From Oreocharis arfaki (taxonomy: Eukaryota; Chordata; Aves; Passeriformes; Paramythiidae): a DNA stretch of 64,000 bases. Below the pieces are notes generated by a model. The model was not told the origin of the DNA, searched no databases, and saw only the letters and a list, made by a program, of their open reading frames with translations. Below are positions 23,905-35,284 of the stretch, one piece after another (within the stretch, counting starts at the first letter, position 1; every line of letters begins with the position of its first letter). The stretch spans positions 522,878-586,877 of the forward strand of contig VZRR01005755.1 of the NCBI GenBank assembly GCA_013398015.1. The letters are read 5' to 3'. The position numbers and the translations under genes are program-made.

Positions 23905-26303
23905 GCATACAGCTAAATAAAGTGAAGGTTCACAGCTCTGACAAAGCCTTTCAGTGGTAATCTGGGACGCTTTTCAAGTGTTACTGACTGCTTTATTTTC
24001 CCATGGCTCTTTCCAAGATAATAATTGCTCCGCAGATGTTTCCCTCAGGACAGTGAGATGTTCAGGTACCGGGGCAAAAGCTGAGGCTTTGGGCTATCAT
24101 TCACAAGGCTACTGTTACCTGGTGTGTTCTTGCAGAGTGCAGCCTTTTCCCATCACAGAGTTTCTTAGGTGTCTGGTTTATCAGAAACACTGTAAATTTG
24201 AGCCCTCTGGCTAATTGTGCCTGATTTATGTGAATGACACATTTGTGTCTGTATGCAACATGAATAAGAGAAGGTAAGGTGGTTTATTTCTGCCACACAC
24301 GGTAACTCACACATGACCAAATGCACAACTCTAAAATACGTTACTCAGCACTTTGGGAAGACATCTGAGAAGATTCCAGCTTCCAGCTTTTGACATATTA
24401 TCATCTTTTTAACAAGTTCTGCAAATCAAAAATGCAATGTTTTGTGCTTAGTCTTCCACTGTGTGTATGCTTTTCTCTGTCCTTACACTGGCAGAAGCAA
24501 AGTGGACCCTCCTTTGCTTGAGGATGGAGTACCACCTTAGGAAGAAGAGACTTTGCTCAATACCACCAGTGTCACAGCAAAGGTGGTAGTTACCTTCCTT
24601 CCCAGTAACACTGCCACTTCTGCCTCCTTCATTTAAAAATAGGGCCCATTAAGCAAATGAGTCAGGCCTTGAGAACAGCTATCCTCTCATGTGATAATTT
24701 GAGCTCTGTAAAAGCCAGCCCTACGGGCACTGACTGAGTCACATATCCTTGTGGACACTGTTTATGACTGTGCCCAGACATTATGTGATGGGTATGGTTA
24801 TACAGACTCACGTGACTGCAGGAGCAGTTCACGTTTGTGGAACCAGTACTGGGCACCGGACAGCTCAGCTTTGTCTTGGTGGGAAAATGCTGGAGTAGCT
24901 CACCACAGTTCTGCTCAGAGATCAATGGGCTAAACCATGCTCCAAGGAGCAGAATTGGCAGGTTTGGGTACCAAGTCAAACCCAAAAGCAGGCAAGCCAC
25001 ACTGGAACTGAGCTGGACAAAAGCCTAAAACATATCAAAGGAAGACCTGCCTCATGCCACATTTATATCTCACGAGACAGAAAAATCACCCTCTTAAAGC
25101 AACTGATGGCACAAGGCTATTTCCTTCTTGCTTCCAACTCTGCTCACAAAGCACTGGCTTTGTCTAATTTGAAAAGACCTGGCCCGGAGATGAAAATTTC
25201 CATGACTCCTCTGTAGGAGCAGAGGAGGGGACTCCCCACCACCCACCCTCTCCAGAAAAGATGACCACCCACCAGCTCCTCAAGACCTGACCAGAGGTCA
25301 TTCTGATAATCGAAAACTCTTCCCACATGGTAGCTTGCATGCAGGACCTCTGAAATTACAAGGAACAGCTTGCTCTCTTTCCTCTGCCCCCTGCAGAGCC
25401 AGCCAACCTGTATGTCACACGCTTCCAGACACAGCAGAGGTTCTCTTTTCTCTGCTAGCACAAGGGAGACAAGGGAGTGGGAAACCCTGAATGCAGCTGC
25501 AAAACTTGGCTGTGACTTGGTTGGGCAGAATGTTGAGCACTATGAAGGTCTGGCCAGGCAGGGGTTTGTACAGAGCTAAAAGAATATTATACTCTGCCTC
25601 ACATTGCTCTTTTAAACTGGTGTTTTCTTCTCTCTCATATGACAATGGAGAGATATTTTCTGCCTAGTCACATTTACATGCACACACACAAACCAGCCTG
25701 GACAAGAAGCCAGATATATCACTTGGGATCCTATCCAAGAGTCTCCTAGAAATAGAAAGCCAACAAGAGAAAACACTTGGTCACTGCCAGACTCCAGTAC
25801 CTCTGTCTGAGTTGAGCCCCACGGAGCCAAAGCGGTCACTGTAATGTCAGGGCATTGGATTTCATCAAATCTGGGTTCCTTGCTGGGAGCCCTGCTTGGG
25901 AAAGGCAGCCAGTCCCACAGCCCATCTGAAGGAGTGAGCTTTGATCTGCAAAGTTTCCTGATGTGGTGCCAAAAGCCTGTACCATCGCCTGTTTCGCTAC
26001 AAGTGGCAATGCTCTTGCACCATAGAAACTAGCAGTAACTGTTTCCCAGGCAAACCTCTGTCCCCAGAAGCTCAGAACTGTGGCTGAGTATCGCTGGCTC
26101 TGGCCTGAGTATGCAGAGGGTGGACATATCTGGGTTTGGCACCTTTTTTAGAGAATAAACAGACCAAAAAATCTAATAGCCCTACTTTGTCCCCCAGTGC
26201 ACTGAGATCCAACTTGGAGCAGTAGTTCAAGGGATCTCTTTAAACTTCAGCACAAAGTTACATTCCTGGAGAAGCTGCCCAAATTTGCCATGCTGGACTA
26301 AAT

Positions 26304-26324
26304 CCACATCTATTTTAGATGTGG
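26304..26324. repeat. Perfect 9-bp inverted repeat, 3-nt loop
   Basis: Left arm CCACATCTA (26304-26312), loop TTT, right arm TAGATGTGG (26316-26324). Part of the arm is repeated again just downstream (CATCTATTTTATG). Confidence 0.95.
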
Positions 26325-26424
26325 CATCTATTTTATGAGCAAGCATTAAATCCTCCTTTCTTCCCATTGCACAATCCTGGAGGAGAAGGAGAAGGCAAGG
26401 GGCACACCTTTCCCCAAACAATCA

Positions 26425-26700
26425 GCTAATTAATTATCACATGCCTGGGTGCAATGCTTTCAGCAAAGCCTTGTCTGTGTGCTAATTAGTATCATCATCT
26501 CGTGCCCCAAGGAACAAGCTTTGATTACTCTTCTCTTCTGATTATACAGGAACAGCCAGGCAAATGCTTTCACAGGCCATAAAATTATCTCAGCTCTTCT
26601 TAAAGCCGATCTACAGCCCTTAGCTCTCTGACCTGCTGTGCTGATGAGTCATCCATGCATTGACTGGAAATTATCTTTCTTCCCAGTTAGGGCCTGCCAC
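26425..26700. promoter_or_regulatory. Candidate conserved non-coding (enhancer-like) element
   Basis: Dense homeodomain-type cores (GCTAATTAATTATCAC, GTGCTAATTAGTATCATC, TTGATTACTC, CTGATTATAC, AAAATTATCTC) and an AP-1/CRE-like TGATGAGTCATCC within under 280 bp. There are no simple repeats and no open frame. This is motif-based inference only. Confidence 0.25.
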
Positions 26701-28529
26701 CAGATGACCTGGCAGCAGGCATAGAAAAATTGTAGCATTTTATGATGTTAAGCTATTTCTGTAGATTTACATATCTGTTTAGTAGTAGAAGTGGTCTAAT
26801 GGAGCAGGCACATTTACCTGGGTCATCTTCTAGAGAAGCAGTTCCTACCCCAGATCATTCAGTGACCCCTGACCAGGCTGTGTAAGAAGAATTTAACTTC
26901 CAGCATAGTCATCTACATTATTATTCTAGTTTCAGTGGACTTGTTTGATCTGGACCCCTTAGATTTCCCTTCCAACGGCCAACATAACCCTGGACTCACA
27001 GGTCCTCCAGACTCCATGGAGTAAGAGAAAGAACACGGCAAAGAACATCTCCTGCAAAATATTCCATGATCGCTCAGCACTTCCCTCTGTGCTAGGATGT
27101 GTCCCAGTGGATCTGCCCCTTCTGCTTCTCCCCTGCATCATTAAGCATAAAAAGCACACACACAAAAAAAAATATTGACTGCTCACAGAGTCTTCCTGTG
27201 ATGTGATTTTTACTAGCAGAAGTCACATTTCATACCCATGTGCCCAAACATTTTGCGAAACCAAACATTATCTTTAAGAATTATGACACTGGTGCTTTAT
27301 ATGCTCACTCTACACCAGACTGGAGCTCGGCGCTTGTGAAAAGAAGTATAATTAGCTGTGTCACTCAGCTCCAGATAAAACTTGATAAAACCTACTTTTA
27401 AACAAGGTGCCAATCAAACAAATGCAAAATAACAGTGAGCCATCCTTTCTTCACAGTTAGTTTAATAGCATGAATTAATAACCGCAAAGCACTTAGTTCA
27501 AGGGAGCACTTCTGTGATAATTAAGGACACCAACACCCATGAGCAACACTTTCACCTCTCTGTGGGCAGCTGCCTTTTCTGCTGCATCATGGAGGGCGGT
27601 GGAGGGATGAAAATGGACTTGCAAGCACAAGAAACTAACAATGTCATGGAAAGAAAGAGAAGGGAAAAGGGCAAGGTCAAAGGCACAGCACTGTCTCACA
27701 TCTGACAGAGAAATGTGGACGAGTCAGTGGACTGTAGCTGGGTGCCCTTTTGGCTGCAAGATAGAACTAAAACAGCTGACAGTGAAAGCATAAGAAAATA
27801 AAGTGCGAGCAGGCATGTTTTCAGTTCTCTGAGGTAAGGCCCACCATATGCATCGGCACTGTTTGGTAGGGACAAGAGTGGAGCAGGAAGGACTCTGTAA
27901 AATCCTAGAAGTGCTTTTCAACCCACAGAAACAGGAACTTTGTCCAAAGAGCTGAAAAAACAATAGACCAGTATATTGCCAAACTGCGCAAAATGGCTGA
28001 CTCATGCAATTATCAGGGCCACTATCACCAAGCAGAACAATATGCCCAAATTGAAAAGGAATGTTAGAAAGACATGGGAAGACTCAACTGAGCCAGTCAC
28101 ATGCCAGTTTCAAAATCAGGGCTGGAAGGAAGCCGGGTTGTATGAGATTATACATTGTACAAGACAAAAATTTGCAAATGTTCTCATTCATCTTCCTGTC
28201 AAGCTGAGTGGGCACCCAGAGCAGAGGCCCAGCTGCCAGAGAGGAGCCCTGCAGGCAGGCTGACCTGCCACCCTGCGTAGTCTGATAAGCAGATGAGGTG
28301 AAGGCTGGCATGTCATCTTCTGGAGTTTCTCAAGAGTAGGAGCCAGGATCCAGGCTGATGAAACTGCCTGGCCCTCTCACAGCGCCCATCACCCAAGACA
28401 AAACAAGGAAGAACCTCAGCCAGCACTTAGAAGGCAATGAAAGCACATTTCACATGCTCTACCTTCACGCTTTATCTAGGAACAGCTTCCAGGTCACGTT
28501 CCACTAGAATATTATCACTGTCAGGTACA

Positions 28530-28585
28530 AGGTGAATTTCCTAATTTTAATAAATTAAATTATACTAAATTAAATTTTAAAATTG
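28530..28585 (+). repeat. AT-rich low-complexity stretch
   Basis: TAATAAATTAAATTATAC and variants with almost no G or C over about 50 bp. Confidence 0.8.
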
Positions 28586-29676
28586 CTAACACGCTCTCAC
28601 AGAAATAGGCAAAATCCAACAAAAGTGTTAGGTCAGTCATTCTTAAATTTCTTCTTGTGGTCTTGATAGTCTACACAGCCACTAATCTCAATGCACACTT
28701 TTGGCTACACCTATACCCGTCCGTGCTACTGATCCAACCACTGTTAGAGCCTGGAACAAAGGTGTAACATGGAAAAAGGAGGCTCTGACTAAGAATCAAA
28801 ATCTCAGCCTTAGACTACTGCACAATCCCCAGTCAGGATCCAGTTAGTTCCTCAAAATAAATCATGTGTCAAAGGAGGAAGAAACATCAGTGAGAAACAT
28901 GAATCCCAGTTTGTGCAGCAGGCTAGTTAGTGGCCACGGACTTCACTGCTGCCAAACACCAAGAACCAGGTGAGAGCAGAAGCTACAAGCTCAGTAGAAG
29001 GAACTGAAAGGGAGACTCCCTGTGCAGACCCTGCTGATTGTGCTCATTCTTATTAAACCACTCCTGGACACTTCTGGAAAACAGGTATTTGTCTAGGCAT
29101 CATCTTTTCTGCTCAGTAACTACGAGGATAGATGCCAGAACACACCTCACCCATCAAACAGTGAACAGATTCATGTGATCACAAGACAGATGCTCATTAA
29201 TCTCCAGCCCACCTGTGTAGTGTTAAAGTGGGAAGAGGAGCCTCCTAATTCCTGCTTCCTATGAGCACGAGTTAACACTCTCTTTTCCTCTCTGAGCTAA
29301 ATTGTAGTTCTGTAGAATTTAAGATGATTGTTAATGTACTAGCTACGTGGGCAAAACATGGCATATAAGATACATTTTGCTATGTCTTATAAACAAGACA
29401 ATACGGCTGTTAAAATGTATTGTGGTATAAACAAGAGGGAAGGTTCAATGCTGATGTATAAGGAGGAAGAGCTCTTTACTGCTTGAGTCTCCTTTTCGTG
29501 GAAGGATGGGTACCAAGTTCAGCAATGATTTGGTCCTCTCTATTCCTGCCCTGGGAGTAAAAATATCCAGAGCACTTGACCAAACCTGGTTCTCCTTAGC
29601 TGGAAACATCCTGTAGCAGAGCACGGCAATATTACACAAAGTTTCACAGCACAATAATGAGCCACAGTCCTTGTCA

Positions 29677-29946
29677 TCACCTGTCCTGGCTGAATTGGTC
29701 ACGTGGCCTGCCCAGTTTCTGAACAAAAGCCGATTTGTCTGTGATGCAGCTATTTTTAAGAACAAGTACCAACCAATTGCTCACAAAGCCTTCATTATTT
29801 AATTCTGCAGTGAGGGCTTTGCAGACGTGAAAATGCTTTTACATGTTGCACATAGACGTGAGTATATTTTCTTTTTTTTTTAACAGAGCAAAAGTTGGAA
29901 CAAAGATAGCAGAACTAAACCAAAGCCCCTTTTTCTTGCTGATAAT
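29677..29946. repeat. Directly repeated segment, copy A
   Basis: This segment is collinear with 31606-31880 at a constant offset of 1925-1929 bp. Shared landmarks in order are TCACCTGT, TTGCTCACAAAGC, TGAAAATGCTTTTA, TTTGCAGA (CTTGCAGA in the other copy), TTGGAACAAAGA and AAAGCC. By eye the central 200 bp is roughly three-quarters identical with small indels. It covers the end of the candidate exon at 29915 and its 3' flank. It could be an old local duplication or two copies of an unrecognised dispersed repeat. Confidence 0.6.
29798..29803 (-). terminator. Possible poly(A) signal ATTAAA
   Basis: ATTAAA on the minus strand, about 110 nt downstream of the stop of the candidate exon at 29915. 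It is the commonest natural variant of AATAAA. I saw no canonical AATAAA on the minus strand between about 29.3 kb and the stop. A single hexamer is weak evidence. Confidence 0.2.
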
Positions 29947-30217
29947 CCTCTTGGATCCAGTCCAATTCTGTGTCATCGAGTAACTCTTTCCTCTCTTGCA
30001 GAGTTTGCAGCCATTGCCTCACACTCTGTATTTTCTTAAACAAACTCTGCATACTCTGTAAACAGCTGATCTGTACAGAGATGCTTTGGTTGGCATCACC
30101 AACACCTCTTCCTGTATTTGGGGCTTTTCTTAAATGATGGGAGTCACATATTTCATAAACCAGTTTGAGTTCCACAGAGCCAAAAGCTTCTAGACCAGTG
30201 AACATGTCATCCTTCTG
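29915..30217 (-). CDS. Candidate terminal coding exon, unknown protein
   Basis: On the minus strand a pyrimidine-rich tract (TTCTCCCCTTT) runs into a CAGCAG (NAGNAG) acceptor at 30220-30215. An open frame then continues to a TAG at 29917-29915. The piece is about 100 codons (Gln-Lys-Asp-Asp then MFTGLEAFGSVELKL) and is acidic and amphipathic. Its C-terminal half looks helical or coiled-coil-like (SLFKKIQSVRQWLQTLQERK, then LLDDTELDWIQEDYQQEKG). If real it is probably the last exon of a spliced gene whose other exons lie at higher coordinates. The internal ATG at 30205 is then not the start. A variant poly(A) signal ATTAAA (minus strand, 29803-29798) lies about 110 nt past the stop. I do not recognise the family and assign no function. 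A chance frame or relic exon remains possible, especially because the 3' part overlaps a segment that recurs at 31.6-31.9 kb. Confidence 0.35.
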   Translation of the reverse strand, partial: QKDDMFTGLEAFGSVELKLVYEICDSHHLRKAPNTGRGVGDANQSISVQISCLQSMQSLFKKIQSVRQWLQTLQERKELLDDTELDWIQEDYQQEKGALV

Positions 30218-30235
30218 CTGAAAGGGGAGAATCAG
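30215..30235 (-). promoter_or_regulatory. Putative splice acceptor with tandem NAG
   Basis: Read on the minus strand, GATTCTCCCCTTT is followed by CAGCAG. Either AG could be used, and the choice would add or drop one in-frame glutamine without changing the frame of the exon that follows. The tract matches the vertebrate 3' splice-site pattern, but no transcript supports it. Confidence 0.35.
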
Positions 30236-31605
30236 TGCTTGTTATTTAAGTACTAAATAATGGTGTTTCCATGACTACTGAGAAAGGGAATTTTCATCTT
30301 TGGTGTTTTAAAGGAAGAAGTGGCATTGGAAAGTTTCTTCTGTAAAAGAATTCTTCTAACCCCACATTTTTTTCCGTGTTTTGGATCAGGACAGCATCAG
30401 ACAAAAGATTATTTTCTAGCAATCAAATTCTGAGGAAAGGTCTCAAGTATCTTTTCAGGGCAGTTAAAATATTCTATTTCTAGGGAAAAAATGGGTCTTA
30501 TTTTCTGTACATTTGATATTCATCTTATAATGTTTATTATAAAAGTAAAACCTATCTTTTTAAAAAATTCGACATGTAAAAATTTATTTTCCAACCAGAA
30601 AATGTTAGCTTTACCAAAAATTTATCTTTAAATAGATATTGGTCTAAATCCATGTGTGTGTCTGGAGTTTATCTCTTTCCATACATTTCTATGGAGAGAA
30701 AATATGTTTCCTTGGGAAATTTCCAAAACACCTTTATTCATGATGCTGTCTGTTTGAGTAGCATCTGAGCACCAGTCTCCTAAAATCTAGAGACAGGTTC
30801 TCAAAAAAAGGAGAACAACAAACTATTATGCATTTCATGTCTACAAAAGCAGCCCACCCTCTAACTGTGATGTATTTGATTTACTCAAGTCCCCTGTATT
30901 TTATAAACACAAGCTTATGCTGGGTTACATGGCAGGCTAGTGAGAGACAATGAATTCCTTGGGCAGACCCAGCAAGTCTCAAAGTAGCTCACCTGGGCAC
31001 TGTGGAGATTATAAACATGCAAGCAAGATATTTCATGTATTTTACTACTTGAGGTTTCCTCCTAAATCCTTTTAGCTCTACAGCCACTCCCGAGTTTAAG
31101 TTTCTCCAGATAATGCCACAAGCCTTCGACAAGGTTGTACAAACCCCAGGCAGGTGTATTTACGCAAGCTGAGTCACACCTCTGACTGTAGCATGGACTT
31201 CACTCCCAAGGGATTCACTTCTGAATTGAGCCTGACTTCCTGAGACAGCAGGAGCTGCAGCGAAGACCTTATGGAGAGGGATCAATCTAGTAAACCAGCA
31301 AGATGACCAGCACTGCATGTCATATCACCGGTTGCCAAACATGGCTAGGTGGTTGCTCCACCAGCCAGCAGACCCTGCAGAACCACAGATTTTGAGGGTG
31401 GCCCTGTTCCACAAAGGGTAGATTATCTTCATCAGAGTTGCCAGCACGAGCCCTTGAAGCATCACAGCTGGTCCCTGAGCTGGCCTTCTTCTCAAAAACC
31501 CAGGCACTTCATATCCTGCTGAAGCTTGCCAGCCAGAGGACAGTTAAGAGCCAGGCTGATGTCTCAAAAGGAATAAAAATGCCCTCATGATTAAATCACT
31601 CCCTC

Positions 31606-31880
31606 TCACCTGTGCTGAACAGATCAGATCTGTTGGTCCTCCTATATTTCACGGAAGCCAAGTTTTGCTGAGGTTTTTTTTTAGGAACATGCACCAACCA
31701 CTTGCTCACAAAGCATCCTTTCTTTAGTTCTACAACAGAGGCCTTGCAGAAATGAAAATGCTTTTATATTTTGCACAAAGCCAAGAGACCATACATACCT
31801 CTCTTTGTTTTCAGAGGGAAACTTGGAACAAAGAGAGTAGGAGTAAATCAAAGCCTTTTTTTTTTTTTTTTTTTTTTTTT
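31606..31880. repeat. Directly repeated segment, copy B
   Basis: Diverged partner of 29677-29946 in the same orientation. Where copy A encodes the exon's final residues, this copy has a 25-base T run (31856-31880). Read on the minus strand the run would give polylysine, so the coding end is not preserved here. Similarity fades beyond about 31920. If copy A is a true exon, this is a decayed duplicate of its 3' end. Confidence 0.55.
31856..31880 (+). repeat. Poly(T) run, 25 bases
   Basis: T25 within repeated segment copy B. At the matching place in copy A (about 29930) there are only five T (CCCCTTTTTCTTG), so the run expanded after the copies separated. Confidence 0.95.
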
Positions 31881-31920
31881 GGCTAGCACACTTGGGTCTG
31901 ACCCAGGCTTTTGAGTATCT

Positions 31921-34900
31921 GTTTCTGTGCTCTCTGGACAGCCATGAAAAGCCATAGGGTTGCATGTGCATTATTCATGGTTTGACTGGTTTTGATGGTT
32001 GAACTACAAATGCAATGGCAATGTGAGGAAGGATCATGCAGAGAGCAAGAGAGAGTCCCTCCTAACACAGCTACCTGCTGCTTCTCCCTGGGGACTGCTG
32101 TGCAGCTGGAAAGAAATTATACCAAGAACAAATGGAGGGGAATTGGTTCAAGGACCAGATTGTGTCCGTCTTGCAAGTGGGATAACGAAGTCCACGTGGA
32201 ATCCTGGAATAGTCTAGATGACAAATGCCCCCTGATGCAGCCATGTAAACACCACAGGAAATGTGTCAGGAGACAGCACTGCCCAACATTTCAATTTTTA
32301 AACATTTCCATTTTTAATTCGAGAAAGATTACAGAGACCATGAATCTTAGGAACTGAGAGACAGTTCTAGCCCTGACCCACAGTGCGTCACTGGTCACAG
32401 CAGGGAGAAATTAAATCCCTGCCAGCGTGGGGGAGTACTGGGTTGAATCTTGAGCTTCTCTTTCTCCCCAGAAAAAGAGATTCTTAACTGAGAACTCGGG
32501 TGTCTCGCAGAGGATTTGCTGCAGACCCAACCACCATGCCCCTTCAATGACTCATTTGAAAACAACCATTTTCTGAAAGTCTTTGTTTATGGATATTTGA
32601 GCAAATAAATGTCAGCTCCTCCTCTCCAGTTATTAATGATTCAGTTGCTCAGCTTTGTCTGCACAAATTCTGCATCCTTATCTGGTGCCTCATCTCAGAC
32701 ACAAACTGAATGACCAAGATAAGCCATGTGCATCTCCTGTACTTCAGCATCATCAGCAATAGCTAATCTCCTCTGGGATCACCAACCCAGCTTTACCTGC
32801 AGGGGAGCCATGGGGGTGGATATTATAACAAGAGTTGTCATCTCTTTGTGTCCAAATACCTTCTCCTGAAACTCATGGAAGGGGGTGGGGGCAGGACACA
32901 GTCCTGTCTAAGGAAAACAGGATCGAGGTACCCTCTGTGGGGCTGGCCTAGACAACACACCTGCAAGTCACCTCAAGAGACTGAGGATCTTCTGGGTCTC
33001 CTTTCCCCTAACATCATAATTTTCAAAGGGGTTCAGGTACAGATCACTGACAAATTTGTACAATAATATAGCAAAGTGGGTTGTATTACATTTTTTAATA
33101 GAAAAATGCATCTCGAATTAGCCTGTTGAAAAGAAAAAGTTAATGCTACCAAATTTTGCTTTTAAAATCATAATTGCCAAAAGTATATGCTCTAGGGTGT
33201 TTTTCTTTTCATTTAAGATGCATCTCCATATTGAACTGGAAATTGTAGATCAATTTCATTTAAAGATTAAAATGTAAATAAAACTTTTCAAAAACCTAAT
33301 TTATTGATGGGGGTTTTTTAAGTTTTTTCCATCTAAAGGAATTATTAATTTCATGTTATTTTTAACAATTCAATAGAGGAAAAACGAAAAAATATCTCAA
33401 AAAGAGTCCTTAAGAAAAGAGGTTTTTCACAGTCATGAATTTGTCAAACAAAGGCAAAGAAACAGTTTTGACTCTGATAAGTGCAGCAACAGTGATGGGA
33501 AATAGACTATAGTAACACTGTATCTCTTCATATTGTCTCTGTCATTTTCAGCCAATTTCGTGGGTTTTCAAAGCATGACTGATGTCTGTAATAACCTAAT
33601 CTTTCATTTTATTCATGCACTTGTACAAACAAGAATTGAGACTTTCCAATTTTCAGTGATTCATCTGACTTAAAACACAGCTCCATGTGCATGCACGGTG
33701 TAGTGGGGAAGGCCAGGAGACCTGTACCAGCCCCTGTCCTTTCTCTCCTTTGCACCTTTCACCTCTTATGAACTGGAATTCAGCCACTCATTCTTCTAAT
33801 TCTTTCTACACTTGCAGTTCTTGCAGCAAAGAAAAGGGCATGAAAATGATATCATTGTTTTGGAGCCAGAGACCTGGGTTGTCCTGTATTCCCTAGCTCG
33901 CAAGCCAGGAGATGACAGCCCTAACCTTGATTGGTCCCCAAATGCTCATGAAACTTCCTATAATCTTTGTTTCCAAACAGAACTAAGGACTGTCTTTCGT
34001 CTGAGATACTCATATAGACTTATTGCCAAATTTTTGGAGTGTCTCACAGTTCTCCCTCTATTTATTTTCCCAGTATGGCTGGGAAAACACTTGTTTGCTA
34101 GGAATCAGACAGATTAAGGCTCTCCCCAAGCCCAAATCTTTATTAGGTACCTGACATTTACTCAGTTGGGAAAATCCCACTGATTTCCATGAAAGCAAAG
34201 CTGTTAAGTACACTGGGGGCCCACAGATACCCACACATAATTATGGCAGCTTTGCAAGTTACTGCCTCTTCCTCTGAGGTTTAAGGCAACCCTTTTCACC
34301 CCATGGTGAAGAGCAGGTCAAACACTTTTGGGTGCATCAACTGATGGGCAATGACTCCATTCCCTTAGGACATATGAAAATTTAAAAACCTTTTTAATGG
34401 GAGGGACATGTAATCATTCAGGAGAAAAAACTAATTTATGGGTCTGCTTTTGTAGTTTTACTATTTTGTTTTTCATTACAGCTCATTAGAAGTCAGGCAA
34501 GACTTCAGGCTCTTTTTTTCTCCTATTTTGATTATTGGCTTGCATGTAGGGGACTGCACATGTAAACTTGGGAGCAGGGTATATATTTTGAGTTTAATTC
34601 TCAGTCCTTTTGGGGCTGTCTTTTAATGGATCAGTTTTCAAACATTCTTCTAAGTGACTTATTCAGGGTCACATACCAGCAGGACCCTTATCTGCACCAG
34701 ATTCTGATAGAGACTATACCAAGAGCAGGACTGAAAGACCTTTTATTTCTCTGATGGCTTTCACGCTGGCTTCCCAACAGCTCAAAAACTATGTTGCACT
34801 TCCAAAATAATTTGTGATATCAGGTGAAAACATACAAATAAAGGGAATTCACTACTGCAAAAACCTTGGGAAAGGTGACAGTAGCCTCAGAGATAATGGG

Positions 34901-35220
34901 AGTTTCCCCTCTGGGCTAGCAGCTCATGACTCTCAACCACTTTCCTCTTCAGATCAAGGTTAGTTATTGAAAGGCTTATGGGTCCCAGATGCCTCTCTGT
35001 CCCTTAGCTAAAAAAGCTATGTCCTTTGGCAAAGGAGCAGAATGATCCACTGTGGGCAGTAACTCCAAGGTATATCAGAGGCAGATAAATCTGCCTGATT
35101 TAATTAGCTCAGTTCTGCTCACAGTTTCAGTGTAGACACAAAACAAGATAAATGCAATGTGTCTGTTTCAGTCAGTGTTAGGAATTTAATTCTGTTATCT
35201 ACAAAGGCAGACAAGTATTA
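31921..35220. other. Non-coding DNA
   Basis: If the exon at 29.9 kb is real, this is upstream and may be intron of that gene, but I find no clear companion exon. The part from 33.07 to 33.45 kb is very AT-rich. A + frame at 33812-34117 follows an acceptor-like tract but is unrecognised. Confidence 0.5.
34651..34700 (-). mobile_element. Possible MIR core fragment
   Basis: TAAGTGACTTATTCAGGGTC followed by ACATACCAGCAGGACCC resembles the reverse complement of the MIR core (AAGTGACTTGCCCAAGGTCACACAGC). Only about 50 bp is recognisable. Confidence 0.25.
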
Positions 35221-35232
35221 GATAGATAGATG

Positions 35233-35284
<52 letters not shown>

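Larger units (their letters stand above)
23101..29676. other. Non-coding DNA
   Basis: Holds an A-rich run (23.87 kb), a small E-box cluster (24.69-24.82 kb), a hairpin (26.3 kb) and CNE-like stretches (26.4-26.7 and about 27.3-27.5 kb). I see no supported exon. Confidence 0.55.

Noticed and set aside
31681..31971. Minus-strand frame with a polylysine run as an intact paralogue of the 29.9 kb exon
   Set aside because: The lysine run comes from the 25-T tract and the flanking residues do not match the exon, so at most it is a decayed copy.
33855..33900. MIR-like TTGGAGCCAGAGACCTGGGT
   Set aside because: Similarity does not extend into the next MIR block; probably chance.
33812..34117. Open + frame after an acceptor-like tract near 33.81 kb
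   Set aside because: The tract is plausible but the product has no recognisable family and its second half is hydrophobic chance sequence. Not strong enough to list as an exon.
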